A stretch of DNA of 64,000 bases from Nymphaea colorata (GCF_008831285.2 NC_045138.2:21671934-21735933), one strand, 5' to 3'. Positions 24,495 through 36,245 are shown, counted from the stretch's first letter. The notes: generated by a model from the sequence alone, not told the origin. Numbers and translations are program-made.

Positions 24495-25855
24495 ATGGCT
24501 GCTCAGTCGATGCTCGTCTCCGGCAGGGCCGCCGGCCAAGTTCTCGACTTGAAAAGGGAGCCATTGGTCCAATTCCGCACCCACCTCCGCCGGGTGGCCC
24601 TCCGTCCTCCTAAGTTCTCGGAGTTGATCAACCTTCCTAGTGGCTTGCTCCCTCCTAGCTCTTCCGCGGCCGCCTCAAGATGCTCCCCTCTCGCCATCTT
24701 CAAATCCAAGGCCAAGGCTGCACCTGTCAAGAAGGTATCGTCTCATTTGCTTCGATTCGTGTCCCTTTTTTTTTTTCTTTTCTTTTCGAACAGAAGCTGA
24801 AGTATAAGAGCAATTGAGACCAATTTAGTGCGTTGGACTCTTGGGCCCTCGGTCTTGTGTTTTTCTTCTTCTTTTTCTATTTTTTTATTTCAAGTTGAAG
24901 ATCTTAAGTTTCCATTCTCCAGAAAAAGTGGAGAAGCTCTTGTTCACACAATTTACTTATAATTCATGTCATGTTTTTTCCACACGAGAAGGTGGAGAAG
25001 GAGAAGACCAAAGTGGAAGATGGTATCTTCGGCACATCCGGGGGAATCGGCTTCACCAAGGAAAACGAGCTCTTCGTTGGTCGTGTTGCTATGATTGGTT
25101 TCGCGGTATGTTTTCTTTTTCTCTGTTCTTGGGACAGAAGTTGGCAGAGAGAGGTACTAATGCACGGAAGGAACGTGAACAGGCTTCTATACTGGGAGAA
25201 GGACTGACAGGCAAAGGAATACTGGCTCAATTCAACTTAGAAACTGGAATTCCAATCTATGAAGCAGAGCCTCTGCTCCTCTTCTTCATCCTTTTCACCC
25301 TCTTGGGAGCAATCGGTGCGCTGGGTGACAGGGGCCGCTTCGTCGACGACCCTCCTACCGGCCTCGAGGGCGCAGTAATCCGACCAGGCAAGGGCATCAG
25401 AGGAGCTCTCGGACTTAATGAGGGAGGTAAATAACATACAATTCTGCTGTTCTTCTTCATAAATTCAAGAACGCTGATTCCTGATAAATGATGGCATGGA
25501 ACCAAGATTCGATGAACTGTTATATGGAATGCCACCATTGTTTTCTTGGAACAGAACCCTGGAGAAATTAGTTCATGCATATTGATATCTCCTATCTGCT
25601 TTTCTTGAAGGTCCTCTGTTTGGATTCACCAAGGCAAACGAGCTCTTTGTTGGGAGAATGGCTCAGCTTGGGATCGCTTTCTCCATCATCGGAGAGATTG
25701 TTACAGGAAAGGGGGCTCTCGCTCAGTTGAACATCGAGACAGGCGTGCCCATTAATGAGCTTGAGCCGCTGGTTATCTTCAACGTGATTTTCTTCTTCAT
25801 TGCAGCATTGAATCCTGGAACCGGCAAATTTCTCACCGACGAGGAAGAAGACTGA
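24495..25855 (+). CDS. PsbS: PsbS, photosystem II 22-kDa photoprotection protein
   Basis: PsbS senses low lumenal pH in the thylakoid and switches on energy-dependent quenching (qE) of excess light. Four exons: 24495-24734, 24992-25105, 25183-25426 and 25611-25855. All junctions are GT-AG and in phase, giving 280 aa, close to the family's usual 265-275. Residues 1 to about 75 are a Ser/Ala/Arg-rich chloroplast transit peptide. The mature part shows the two internally repeated halves: GIGFTKENELFVGRVAMIGF … NLETGIPIYE and FGFTKANELFVGRMAQLGIAF … NIETGVPINE, with four membrane segments. The lumenal pH-sensing glutamates (Arabidopsis E122 and E226) are present as E138 and E242, the same 104 residues apart. 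The acidic C-terminus ends DEEED. An acceptor three bases earlier (exon 2 from 24989) would add one Lys. A small difference is AQF in place of the usual AQL before NLETG. Confidence 0.97.
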
Positions 25856-28800
25856 AAATGTTTTGTCACAGGTGATGGTCGAAAGTGCCTGTTTTAAATG
25901 GTCACACTTGCTTCTTGTGTACAAATTTTGAATTGGGGAAGAGAGTGGGGAAAGTGACTGGATGATAGGTGGAGAGGGAGTTATTCTTGCTGTAAAAACC
26001 ATGGAGGCATCTGATGCCATTGATCTATGAACTCGCAAAAGAAATCTGCTACTTTGTTCAAAATGGTCACATGCAATAGATCAAGAAACCTGTTTGCATC
26101 CCATTGTGCATGTTTATATGTGTGTATATGTTCGTAGAAGAGAGAGAAAGCAAGAGGAAAGTCACATTGTGTTTGTGCGGACAGCAGAACCATTATCTAG
26201 AGTATTAATGCACTAAATTCACTTAAATAGGAGCGGAGCTAGGTTTTTTTCAAGGGGCGAGCCAAACAGTCTAACCTCTGGATGTTCGGGCCAAACTAAA
26301 TATGAATCCAAACAACAATTGGCTGGGTGGAGCCATGGCGCAAGCGGCCGCCCCTCCCTCCGCGACCACGGCAGCACCGTGCAATGTTGTGTGTGAGGGC
26401 CTGGCGCAACTGGGAACAATAACATCCCATGCATTTAGAACCAGTCCTGTGTGCACAGCCATAGTTCCAGGTGAGGGGCGAAATGCCCTCCTATTGACTC
26501 GTGAGTGGGCCAATAAGGGGGCTTTTGCCTTTTTGGCCTCTCAAAGTGGAGTTGACATACCAAAAAAAAATTAAGTCATATTTTTTAAAATGCATATGTA
26601 AGAGGGCAAAATGGTCTTTTTGTTTAAATGGGTCCGGCCTTCATTTGGGTCGTTTTGGGCTTGTTTTACATCCGGATTAAGTTTCCTTGGTTGCCAAAGC
26701 ATCCCAATAGATGTCCATGGCACAGATCAAGGATTAGATACACTTTTGAAGCTCGAAACAAGTTTTAAAAGTTTTTAGTGCAAGGTTGGGGTGAAAACAA
26801 AAGAAAGTTTTCTTTACCCGGGCGATGCTAAATAGGGTTAAAAATTGTTATCTTGATCTCAAGATTCTCGACTTCTGAATTTTGAGTCCAAATTCTCTAT
26901 TTGGATCTAAACTTTAATTTTTGATATAATTTGGATCAGGGAGCGGCTTTATGGATCCTTTTTCCTAATTTGGACTTGATTTCATTTATTGGGTTCGATT
27001 ATGTACTTTGTTTGGTACTTTCGGCTTGAGGAGTGAATTTTGGATCTAGGACTTGGATTTGGAACTAAATTTGGTTCTAAAGTTGGATTTTGGATTTAAA
27101 CCATGCACTTAGATTCGGATATGGGTCTAGAGATATGTTTTGGTTGTAGAGTCGAGATTTGGACTTGGATACAAATCTAAAGGCCTGTTTTGGATGTAAA
27201 GTTGGATACAGATCTAAAGGCCTGTTTTGCTGTGAGCATGGGTCCAGGGTCCAAAGTTAGATCTAGAATATTGTAAAAATGATTGAAATTACTAAGATCA
27301 TATTTGAATATTTGAAATATAATCTTTTTGAAAAAAATTAGGGGTGATGTCAAACCCAACAAAAGGGGGCCTTCAACCACGCTTCAAACAGGAAACGTCA
27401 TTGAAGACTTACTTTTAGTAACGTCTGACTGTGAATGTCACTGAAGACCCACGATATCACTCTGCCCGACATCAGTGGGAACCTTCGCTTATACTTTTCA
27501 TATAGCATCACTGAAAAGTAGGCTTAATTGCATTTAACGTCATTGAAAACCATTCCTTCACAGATGACATCTGCCTACATGTCATTGAAGGCCGGAATGG
27601 GCAATAAACGTCATTGGAAAGGAACTTGTACTATATATTACATGCTATGTGGAAAAAAAAAAAACCAAGAATGAATTCTCAACCAGCAAATGAATAAACG
27701 AAAAAAAGAAAACAAAGTATTAATTCTCAACCAACAAATAGAATGATGCTTCATTGAGTGGAGCAAGAACATAAGCTAAATGATTTTATGAGCTCATTAA
27801 CCCTATTATATCTAACTTCTACCCCTTCTCCATATAATAATTTTGTATGCATTGAAGGTTGTCCTTCTTTACATCTAAAGCTTCCAACACAAGATCATCA
27901 AAGTCATCTCCACCAAAAGAATGTCCAGATGGATGAATTTTTATCGAGGACATGAAAAATATTAGTAAATGCGACAAGTTTGAGCAGTCAAAATTTCAAT
28001 TTTAGGGCACATTTGTTACTCATTTGTGTGTCTTTGTCATAGCCTTTTTATTGCTCTTTATGATACTTTACTGTTGCGTACGTTACTGTAAAATTAAAAT
28101 ATTTTTTCCTTCCTTTGAACTTTCAATTAGATTTAACAATTGGAGGGCTTCCTTAGAAGTACATAGCACTCTCAGTAGGACATGCCAAAAAAAATTATGA
28201 CGCAGTTAAGCAAATATTCAAGGATGTACTTAGTAAGCTTAAAATACTTTTCTTGGCTAATATATAAGAAAGTGCTTCACATTGTATAATGTCGTGCATT
28301 TACACGACATTATGTCCTAAAGTGTGGTGACTTCACCAAATGAAACCCAAGGATTAGCAATTGATAACTCAAATCTACATTTCCGACACATTATTTGCAA
28401 TTGGCGGCGGTAAAGTAGACCAGTTACTAGCAGCACCAAAATAAAAGTGGACTTAACTCACATTGAGACAAATTTTAACTCGCCCCAAAGGACATAGCTC
28501 AAACAGGCAGACTTGGAGCATGTTGGAGGTACGTCTCCAGTTCAAAACCTGCAGGGAGCAAAAGTCCTCTCCAGTAAGGGGGGTGGGTCCTATGCACAAG
28601 TAAAAACATACAGAGTTCTTGCCACCTAAGTCACTGAAGTTGTCGATCATGCTTGTATCCAAGTTGCAATCTACAGAATTTCTTAAGCCACTGTCCGACT
28701 GCCATTTTGTGTGTTTTTCATCGCTGTTAGTTGCTCTTGTATTAGATTACACTGAACAAACAATGCTTCTTTTGACAGGGAAACCAACAACTAGTTACAA

Positions 28801-29338
28801 TAAGTACTTGTTTCACTTCCAACAGCAAAGTAACATGGCCTGCTTGGGACTGTGATGAACATAATTTTTGTCAACTGTTTGTAGATAATGAACAAAAAAG
28901 TATGGTGCACAATTAAGAGAGAACCAGCTTTTGTATCTGTCATCCAACCTGTTATATTTGTTATTTCTTTCCGCAGAGCGGCTTGTGTTTAGGGTGCCAA
29001 GAGAGAGAGATGTCTACCATATGATTTCTTACTTTATTGTTCCATGAATCTAAAGATTCAAACAGTATCATCCCACATTTGCAATCTTGTACCTCCAACG
29101 CAGATTCCACATGTTGGATTCGTCAAGGAACCAAACAGCATATTCCTCCCAACAAGAAGTGGATTCATGTTCTATATTCTATATATATACACTTACAAAA
29201 AGGGGACATGAAACAACTTATTTAAACACAAACTTTTTACAAGCTTCAGGTAGAATCTAAGGGACCTATACATACAATAAATGGTATGCAGCAGGTTCTA
29301 AGCACAACCAATGCAGAGCACTAAAGAGGAGGCTATGA
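25856..29338. other. intergenic between PsbS and the receptor kinase, no gene seen
   Basis: The PsbS 3' UTR occupies the first few hundred bases. From 26225 a ggagcggagctagg motif resembles the left end of the GGGGCGGAGC MITE family. 26330-26520 is GC-rich and open on both strands but has no recognisable content. 26850-27260 is low-complexity sequence with recurring ttggatctaaa words. 27390-27625 carries a spaced repeat listed separately. Nothing else is supported. Confidence 0.45.
27385..27625. repeat. interspersed repeats of a TCAYTGAAR word
   Basis: Six variants of (g)tcattgaag or (g)tcactgaag occur in 230 bases: aacgtcattgaagac, aatgtcactgaagac, catcactgaaaagt, acgtcattgaaaac, tgtcattgaagg and acgtcattggaaag. 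Several are preceded by aacg or acgt. Irregularly spaced short motifs like this occur in the subterminal regions of CACTA and Mutator-type transposons, but no terminal repeats were found here. Confidence 0.55.
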
Positions 29339-31882
29339 TCAGTTCACTAAAGATGTCGATGATGAAAAATTTTGTTCTGGGTTCATCGCAGAAACAGAGG
29401 AACCAAATGCTTTGAAAGAAGGAAAAGAAGAGAGTGGTTGTGCTGAAGCTGCCATGGTCGAAAGCGCACTCACAACACTTGCACTGTTACTCCTGTAGCT
29501 GGGAGCCGCATCTATGGGACTTGGAGTAGGGGGATTCTCCATAACAAGTATCCCTTCCAGCATCTGCACTACCTTCCCCATATGCGGCCGTTGAGACGGC
29601 TGCTCCTGTATGCACCAGAAGCTCACCTGTACCGCCCTCAGCACCTGCTCCATATCTGCCTGCTTCAAGATTCTATTGTCTACGATCCTTTCAATGTTTC
29701 CTCTCTCAAACTCCTCAAAGGCCCAAGAAGAGAATTTCTTCATACCAGTCTCCTCACTCACATCAAAGTTTCTGTGCCCGCTGATCATCTCCAACAACAC
29801 CATCCCGAAGCTATAAACATCAGATTTGGACGTGATGGGAAGATTGGCACGCCATTCTGGAGCCAAGTACCCCCTTGTTCCCCTGACGCTGGTTAAAGTT
29901 CGATACTGATTGTCCTTGTGATTGATAAGCTTAGCCAGGCCGAAATCGGAGACCTTGGCATTGTAGTTATCGTCCAAAAGAATGTTTTCCGGCTTGATGT
30001 CGCAGTGAACGATGCAATCTCTGCACTCCTCGTGCAAGTACGTGATCCCCCTTGCAGTGCCTAATGCTATTTTGAACCGAGCATCCCAATCCAGCCTCGC
30101 AGCGTTCTCTGAGAAGATGAAGCTATCGAGGGAGCCGTTGCGCATGAACTCGTAGACCAGGAGCCTGTGCCGACCCTCCGAGCAGAATCCGATCAACCTG
30201 ACCAGATTCAGGTGGTGGGTGCTGCTAATGGCTGCCACCTCCATCCGGAACTGCTTCTCTCCTTGTTCTATCCCTTCCAATCGCTTAATGGCGACGATGG
30301 TCCTGTTGACGAGCGTCCCTCTGTACACCTGCCCGAACCCCCCTGCGCCGAGCGTCTCCTTGAACCCCTTGGTTGCTTGGTGGAGCTCCTTGTAGGAGAA
30401 CTGAACCGGCGCGCCGGAGGCGTACTCCAGGAGCGCGTACTGCGAAGACAGCCCACCGAATTTGTTGCCCCTCCGGCACAGCCACCACCACAACACCGTT
30501 TCCAGACAGATCAAAGACGAGAGTGTAGCCACGATGACGACGACGATGAGACCGACGCGCAGCGCCGGATGAGGAAAACCCCTCTTGCCAGGGCCACCGG
30601 CGGAGGCCATGTCCGGGTTGAGGACGCCCAACCCACAGACCTTAACGAAGGAGGTACTCGGGACAACCGAAGACTGGTAAGCACTGATGAAGTTTTTTAT
30701 CTTGAAGAAGCACCGCCCCGACCCGTTATCGAGGGAGGTGGAGCCGGAGCATGCGCCGCCGGTCCTCAGGCAGTTTTCCTTGCAGGGAGAGAAGGGGATG
30801 AAGAAATACTGGTTGATGTCATCAGTGTCCGGGGGGTAAGTAAGGAAGATCGTGTTCTTCAGTTCAAGCATGGTGACATTGTCGGGGCAATCCCCAAGCA
30901 GCTGCTTCCTCTTGCAGCCCTGCCGCGGGTCGCCGGAATCGACGGGAACGAAGTCCTGGGAGAGGCAGGTGCACACCGGCTTTGTGTCGTTGTAGACGCA
31001 CATACCATTGTTGCCGCACCACCCGTAGACCAGGCACTGGTCCTCCACGGCTGACCACTGCGGGCTCAGGCTTTTGCCGTCAAGGCTGTATGCCCTGAGG
31101 TTGCCGTCGGAATCCAATCTCAGGAACCTGAATGTCACGGACCCCGACGAATAGTCGCTGCTGTAAATCCATTTAAACGGAGCCAAGAAGGAAGGATTGA
31201 CCAGAGACACGACTCCGTCTATGTCCAACACCAGGGCAGGTAAGGTGAGCTTTCCGGCGATGCTAGAGTTGGAGATGGACCAGTACACGATGGTGTTGTA
31301 ACTGCCCTTCCAGTTGAGGCGCAGCTCGACGTTTGACTTGACGAACTCGAAGGAGTAGGGGCCCGACCGGAGGGTCTGCCCCGCGAGGAACTTTTGTTGC
31401 TGGACCAGGACGTCGGCGGGATGGCTGAAGGTGTCCCACACCGTGGAGGTGTCGTTCTTCAGAAAAAAGTTGCCGGAGTCGTCGACAGCAGCGACCGACA
31501 CGCCCTTGTTCCCCGTACGGGACTGCCACACAACTGTGCCGGAGCCGTTGAGGAGCCGGAGATTGCCGTCGGAGGAGAAATTAAGGGAGGCACCGCCATC
31601 GACCACTGCGGGGGACGCGTCCCCGGCTGTCCAGACGAGTGTGGCAGAGGCAGAATGAGTTACCCCAGCGACAAACAGAGAGGGGTTCTGCTGGGATTTG
31701 GTGAAGCCGAAGGAGAAGGTCTTGCTGGGGGACATCCACTGAGTAGTGTCCGACGGGCGGAGAATCGTGCCGAGGGGGACGTCCGCACCGCTAACCAGCG
31801 CCGGAGCCGTGAAGAGAAGCCCATCCGGTGCTCCCGCCATCACCACCATCACCAAAAAACAAAAACGAGTTGTTGCGGCCAT
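29339..31882 (-). CDS. G-type lectin S-receptor-like Ser/Thr protein kinase (At1g34300 type)
   Basis: A single-exon, 847-aa plasma-membrane receptor kinase. I start at the ATG at 31882 because it opens a hydrophobic signal peptide (MAATTRFCFLVMVVMAGAP); the frame extends 76 codons upstream to an ATG at 32110, but that extension is Cys/Ser-rich and would bury the signal. Domains: B-lectin/S-domain (about residues 34-150, motifs FSFGF, LVWTAGD, GTVVWQS); S-locus glycoprotein region; EGF-like Cys cluster (about 281-307, DQCLVYGWCGNNGMC); PAN-like Cys region; transmembrane helix (about 444-469). The kinase has GAGGFGQVY (512-520), VAIK Lys533, HCDIKPENIL with Asp628, SDFGLAKL with Asp646, and APEW (674-677). 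The catalytic loop has Cys before Asp, so it is a non-RD kinase, a class often tied to immune signalling. All catalytic residues are intact. Overall it closely resembles Arabidopsis At1g34300. The ligand is unknown. Confidence 0.95.
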   Translation of the reverse strand: MAATTRFCFLVMVVMAGAPDGLLFTAPALVSGADVPLGTILRPSDTTQWMSPSKTFSFGFTKSQQNPSLFVAGVTHSASATLVWTAGDASPAVVDGGASLNFSSDGNLRLLNGSGTVVWQSRTGNKGVSVAAVDDSGNFFLKNDTSTVWDTFSHPADVLVQQQKFLAGQTLRSGPYSFEFVKSNVELRLNWKGSYNTIVYWSISNSSIAGKLTLPALVLDIDGVVSLVNPSFLAPFKWIYSSDYSSGSVTFRFLRLDSDGNLRAYSLDGKSLSPQWSAVEDQCLVYGWCGNNGMCVYNDTKPVCTCLSQDFVPVDSGDPRQGCKRKQLLGDCPDNVTMLELKNTIFLTYPPDTDDINQYFFIPFSPCKENCLRTGGACSGSTSLDNGSGRCFFKIKNFISAYQSSVVPSTSFVKVCGLGVLNPDMASAGGPGKRGFPHPALRVGLIVVVIVATLSSLICLETVLWWWLCRRGNKFGGLSSQYALLEYASGAPVQFSYKELHQATKGFKETLGAGGFGQVYRGTLVNRTIVAIKRLEGIEQGEKQFRMEVAAISSTHHLNLVRLIGFCSEGRHRLLVYEFMRNGSLDSFIFSENAARLDWDARFKIALGTARGITYLHEECRDCIVHCDIKPENILLDDNYNAKVSDFGLAKLINHKDNQYRTLTSVRGTRGYLAPEWRANLPITSKSDVYSFGMVLLEMISGHRNFDVSEETGMKKFSSWAFEEFERGNIERIVDNRILKQADMEQVLRAVQVSFWCIQEQPSQRPHMGKVVQMLEGILVMENPPTPSPIDAAPSYRSNSASVVSALSTMAASAQPLSSFPSFKAFGSSVSAMNPEQNFSSSTSLVN

Positions 31883-33999
31883 TAACAACCACAGAAGACA
31901 GCGGCGGCCGCAGCTGCAGGGGAGCGAGGGGAAGATGGTGGTGGAGGAACAGTAACAGCAACAGCAACCGTTATAGCTATAGCTCTTCGCCAAGTCTGAA
32001 GGCGTCAACCGAAGGATCGACGTGCTGGAGGTGAGCGGGTTTGCCGCCTTGCCGGCCGCGCAGGGAAAGACGAAAATCACTTCCCCATTACTCACGCGAC
32101 TTGGACTCAAATCTTACCCCCTTTCACTCCTTTTCTCGCTTCCCTTTCCAATTTAATTTCCGTCTCGCGGCACCGTATCGTATATCTGCCGTGCAAATAC
32201 ATCTTCACGCTGCCGGAATTTTTGGTTGTATTTCCCTCGGAAAAACAACTATTCGTCTGAGATGGGAAACTCTTCTCTCTAAGCCCGGCAAATACGCTTT
32301 CCTGGTAAATACGCCTTCGCATTATACTCAAATAAACCCGTGACGCGCTTGTGGGAAGAAGAGAGAACCACACACTGAGATCCAATCAGAGTTCACCGTG
32401 TGAGAAAAGAATACAGAAGTGCTCCTTGTTTTTAAGTTGTTTTACTCAAATTCAATTATATTTGTCTGGACTGCTTCGTCTGTTTGAATGACATTCGTCG
32501 TTGAATAGCAGAAATCTGACATGACTTGAATGGTTAAATTGGTGACGTAGAATATTAGCTTTTGAGTTGAATTATTGTTTGGATTTTCATCAAATCAGAG
32601 TCACGTAAATCAAAATTTATACAATGAAATTGAGCTAAAAAATCAACTCCATGATTTGAAAAAGAGGAGAACAAACGGTGAACACAAATAAAAATTGTGA
32701 CGTCTATCGTTTAAGAGAAGTAAGAACTCCATGATCGATCCATTTAACCATTTTTTATTATAAAAATAAAACTGAATTAAAAATCATTCCGATGAAGTAC
32801 ACGCAAATTCATAAGAGTTCATAAATAAAAAGCAAATTATGGGGATAGTCATAGAATTGGAGTTGTCATCCTGTGAAGAGCGATGGTGCCCCTTGGTCTA
32901 TGGCAGGGTCACTATCAACCCTTGTTAGACAGCGAAGGTGGTCGGAGACTCGCGCTATTAAGAAAGGGTCGACGGCGATTTGGCGAACCTCCACCGGTAA
33001 TATGGGTTCAACGACGCTACGCTGGTAGCCAAGAGTGGATGGCGGACCGTCACGAGGTCTCGCTGATAGTGAGGGTCGACAGTGGCTTGCCGTCCAGTCA
33101 GGGTTGGCCTGGCCTGGCTTGGCAAAGAGAGGCCACGGTGACATGTATCTTTATTTTCTTGACAATTTTTTAATTAAAAAAATTGTTTGGAAAGGGTGAT
33201 TTGATATTTTTGACATATTATCATAACATTTTTCTTAAAGCAATATGAAAATTTCATGCAAGTGTCAAGGGCATTATTTGAGGAGTTTGAAAAATTAGTT
33301 ATTTATTTATAGGTGTGAGGGATTTCACAACTGTCACTCGATCCTTTATTCTTACAGAACACAAGGCCTCACTGGTCACTTCTACCTTGAAATTGTAATT
33401 TTTTTTTCTGGTTCAAATTTATTGTAGAAAGTTATTTAGCTCAAATCAATTAACACTTCCCTTGAGCTTGAGTTAATGAATGGTTTCCAAATAAGTTTAT
33501 GTTTGATTGTTTTCAAAAGCTCCAATGCTTATCTCAAGAAAAGCTCTGAAACTCGTGAAGCGTTAGGCACTGATGTTGTCTTTGTGCGAGATTTTGGTTG
33601 GAGAAAATGACATTTATTGATAGACTTTCACAAAAAACAAAGTAATGTGAAAAAAAAGAAAAAAAGGAAGGCGGTGCCAAATTGCCAATACAATTTTTTC
33701 TCAAGATTGGCGTCTACTTTTAAGTGCATCCGGTGTAAAATTTTGAAAAATAACGTTTTGCCATTTATATTTTTTAAAATTCTAATTTGGCCCATGTAAA
33801 AAATTTTAAAATGAAGTTGTCTGCTCAAAAAAATTTAGAATTTTTATTTAATCAAACAATTATCATGGTAGGCACCTCCAATATCAGAATTCTAGCTCCC
33901 CTTCTGGCTAATGTGGCTATGATCTGGTATAATTATCAAAGGCAGTCGGTTTTAGTGCCATGAATTACATAAAGCTCTAGAAAGGAATGTGTTTTCACT
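31883..33999. other. upstream region of the receptor kinase, no further gene seen
   Basis: 31883-32110 keeps the kinase frame open and is probably 5' leader. Beyond 32110 I see no TATA element I would defend. 32870-33150 is GC-richer and open in overlapping frames on both strands, but the translations are low-information. 33600-33840 has A-rich tracts and aattttgaaaaatracgttttg words shared with the MITE interiors at 18207 and 21948, so it is probably a degraded copy. Confidence 0.4.
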
Positions 34000-34414
34000 G
34001 GGAGTGTGTTCGATGGCTTTGAATTTTGATTCTAGAATTAAAATTGTGGGAACAAAATTTTATTTTGAATTGGAATTGAAATGAAAATTTCAATTCTAGT
34101 TTCCCTTTGTGTTTGATTGTACCGAATTTTTATTTCAGAACTGAAAATAAAATGTTTGACAAAACATGAATTAAAATTTTGAAATTGATAAATTAAAACC
34201 ATCATGGCATGTGTCTCGAAGAGATAAAAAAAATTCTAAAATTCTGGAATCATAATTCCACCCCTCATAGAATCACAACTTTAGAATTTTAATTTAAAAA
34301 ATGTGCCTATAATTCCAAAATATAATTCTTTGTTCGACAATGCAATTCCCAATTCATCAAAAATAAGAATTTTAATTCTAGAATTCCATAATTTCGGCCC
34401 CATCAAACACCCCT
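34000..34414. mobile_element. MITE, TAGGGNGTTTGATG family, copy 2
   Basis: The left end gggagtgtgttcgatgg is complementary to the right end ccccatcaaacacccctt, with a 415-bp AT-rich interior full of gaattttgattctagaatt-type words. It belongs to the same family as 23554-23767 and 35501-35688 and is the longest of the three. It is non-coding. Confidence 0.6.
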
Positions 34415-35500
34415 TAAAATTTATGTGAGGAACTAGAGGACATAACTTTATGCAATAAAGAGACTGTGAAGTCTTAATATATCTTGTTACATTTAATCAG
34501 CCAAAACTCTTCAAGAAATTTAAATGAGTTGGCACAAGTATATAAATACTAGTAGTTAAGGAAGGTCACTCGTATAAAAATATATGCTTATGTATGAAAT
34601 TTTGCAATGTTGATAATGACCCCATTTATAGTTTGTATAAGGGATAACACAGTTATTATACTAGAAATAGACTAACATAATGGCTTAGAGATAAGTAGCC
34701 TTCACTTCTCTCTTTGGATGAACAGGAGGGAGATCCAACCATCGTTTTAGAACATTATTTTCGATGAAAAAAACAAGGAAAACTTGAAGATAGATTGCGA
34801 GAGACAGAAAGAAAAGCGTGGCTTTTAGCAAAATGAGCTTGTCAAAAATCCCAATTGGCAGTAGAAGAGCCGAGTTTGAAATGGTACTTGAGTCTAAATT
34901 GTGTAAACTGTATAGTAGAACTTATTGTGTTCATAACTTTAACTATGATGATTTTAGCATTCATTTGAGAGTTGGAAACAAGGTCTTCCACAACGAAAGT
35001 TTTCTAGGCCAAAAAATCATATTTGTTCCAAAAAAGTGTTGAACAACATCAAATTTTGCAAGACTTGAGTTAAACTTAGTTGTATTTAGTATTGAGTAAA
35101 TGTCAGTTCATGAAACATTCTCTTTTTCTAAAAAGTAACAACCCCTAAGGCATAATTGTTCATGACAGAGGTCATGACTAAACAAGCTTAATACCAGGAA
35201 ATAGATACTTGAAAATGTTATGGAGAGTGAGAATGTTTGACTTCTTCTGGAGTCAAACTTTGGCATTGTCAAGGTAAGCTAAGCTAGCTTTGAGATTTCA
35301 ATTTTATGAAGAGATATTGTTTCAACTTTTGTGAGGTTAACTATTTCAAGACTAAGAAATACGAGACTATCTTAAAATATTGGTAGTGACAAGTAAAATG
35401 CAAAAACACCAAAACAAAATTACTTTTTGCATGATATTGTAATCCTTCAAAGAATATTTACTTATTTTTTGCATGATATTGCCCTAAAGAGAGATGAACA
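34415..35500. other. intergenic, no gene seen
   Basis: AT-rich. The short forward ORF at 34818-35042 (74 aa, ending VPKKC) has no recognisable domain and no upstream promoter. Two copies of atttgcatgatattg-like words occur at 35427 and 35465. No other structure was found. Confidence 0.4.
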
Positions 35501-35688
35501 AATCTTTATAATTCTATAGTCATAATTCCACCCCCTTAGGTAGAATCACAATTCCGAAACTTTGATTAAAAAATGGGTCTACGATTCCATAATCAAAATT
35601 TTTCATTTGATAACACAATTCTCATTTCATCAAAAATGAAGATTTTAACTCTAAAATTTCACAATTCCGGTCTAATCAAACACCCCTC
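35501..35688. mobile_element. MITE, TAGGGNGTTTGATG family, copy 3 (right part)
   Basis: This segment ends ctaatcaaacacccct and shares its order of words with the right half of the 34000-34414 copy: cataattccaccccc, tagaatcacaattc, aaaatgggtct, then aatcaaaatt. The left half and left end are missing, so it is a truncated copy. Confidence 0.55.
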
Positions 35689-35939
35689 TAGAAGAAAATA
35701 TATGTTTGGGAATAGTTTGTAGACAAGCAAGATTGATGCCAAGCAGTCGTGGGGGCAGCAAGAAGTTAGTCTCCTTGTTAATTGGGAAGTGGAAAATGAC
35801 AGAAAAGTCCGTCTCTTTTCTCAGAATTGGAAATGGGGAATCCTTTCCTACCTAATTACCGTGGAAGATGAATATGTAGTAGATTGTTGTCCAGCCTCCT
35901 TGGCTTCAGCATAATAAGGTGACTTTGCTAAATGATGAA

Positions 35940-36245
35940 GAGGATAGAATGACGTGGGGTAACAAAGAGGTGGGGAATGTCAAAAGAATGGAGATATATC
36001 ACAACAGTAGAGTACCATGAGTTATCAGAGATCAAAACAAATTTATTTGGAAAAACATTGCAATTCCGAGGGCATAATGGTGTCTTTATATTGCCTTAGA
36101 GGATAGGCTAGTCACCTTAAATAGACTAAAAAGACTTGCGATTGCTATTGTGAAAAGATGTGAGGTATGTAAGGGGGAAGAGGGGTCTATTGAGCATCTC
36201 TTTTTGAGATGTAAAGTTGCAAGGAAGGTCTAGAACTTTTGAGGA
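35940..36245 (+). mobile_element. LINE remnant (zf-RVT linker domain)
   Basis: A forward frame reads KFIWKNIAIPRA, a stop, then ALEDRLVTLNRLKRLAIAIV and KRCEVCKGEEGSIEHLFLRC, a near-canonical plant LINE zf-RVT domain (W-rich stem, CxxC, EHLFLxC). It breaks off at ARKV followed by a stop. It is a second, independent LINE fragment; the RNase H part seen at 2425-3375 is absent. The TRIM described below is inserted about 600 bases downstream. Confidence 0.75.

Noticed and set aside
24016-24552. 178-codon forward frame overlapping the PsbS start
   Set aside because: Out of frame with PsbS, low-information translation, and overlaps its promoter and transit-peptide region.
25592-26038. 148-codon minus-strand frame opposite the last PsbS exon
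   Set aside because: Antisense shadow of a well-supported exon.
30167-31054. 295-codon open frame antisense to the receptor kinase
   Set aside because: It is a shadow of the GC-rich coding strand; composition is Arg/Gly/Pro-rich without domains, and the minus strand encodes the complete kinase.
31883-32110. N-terminal 76-residue extension of the receptor kinase
   Set aside because: In frame, but Cys/Ser-rich and placed before an obvious signal peptide; homologous receptors start at the signal peptide.
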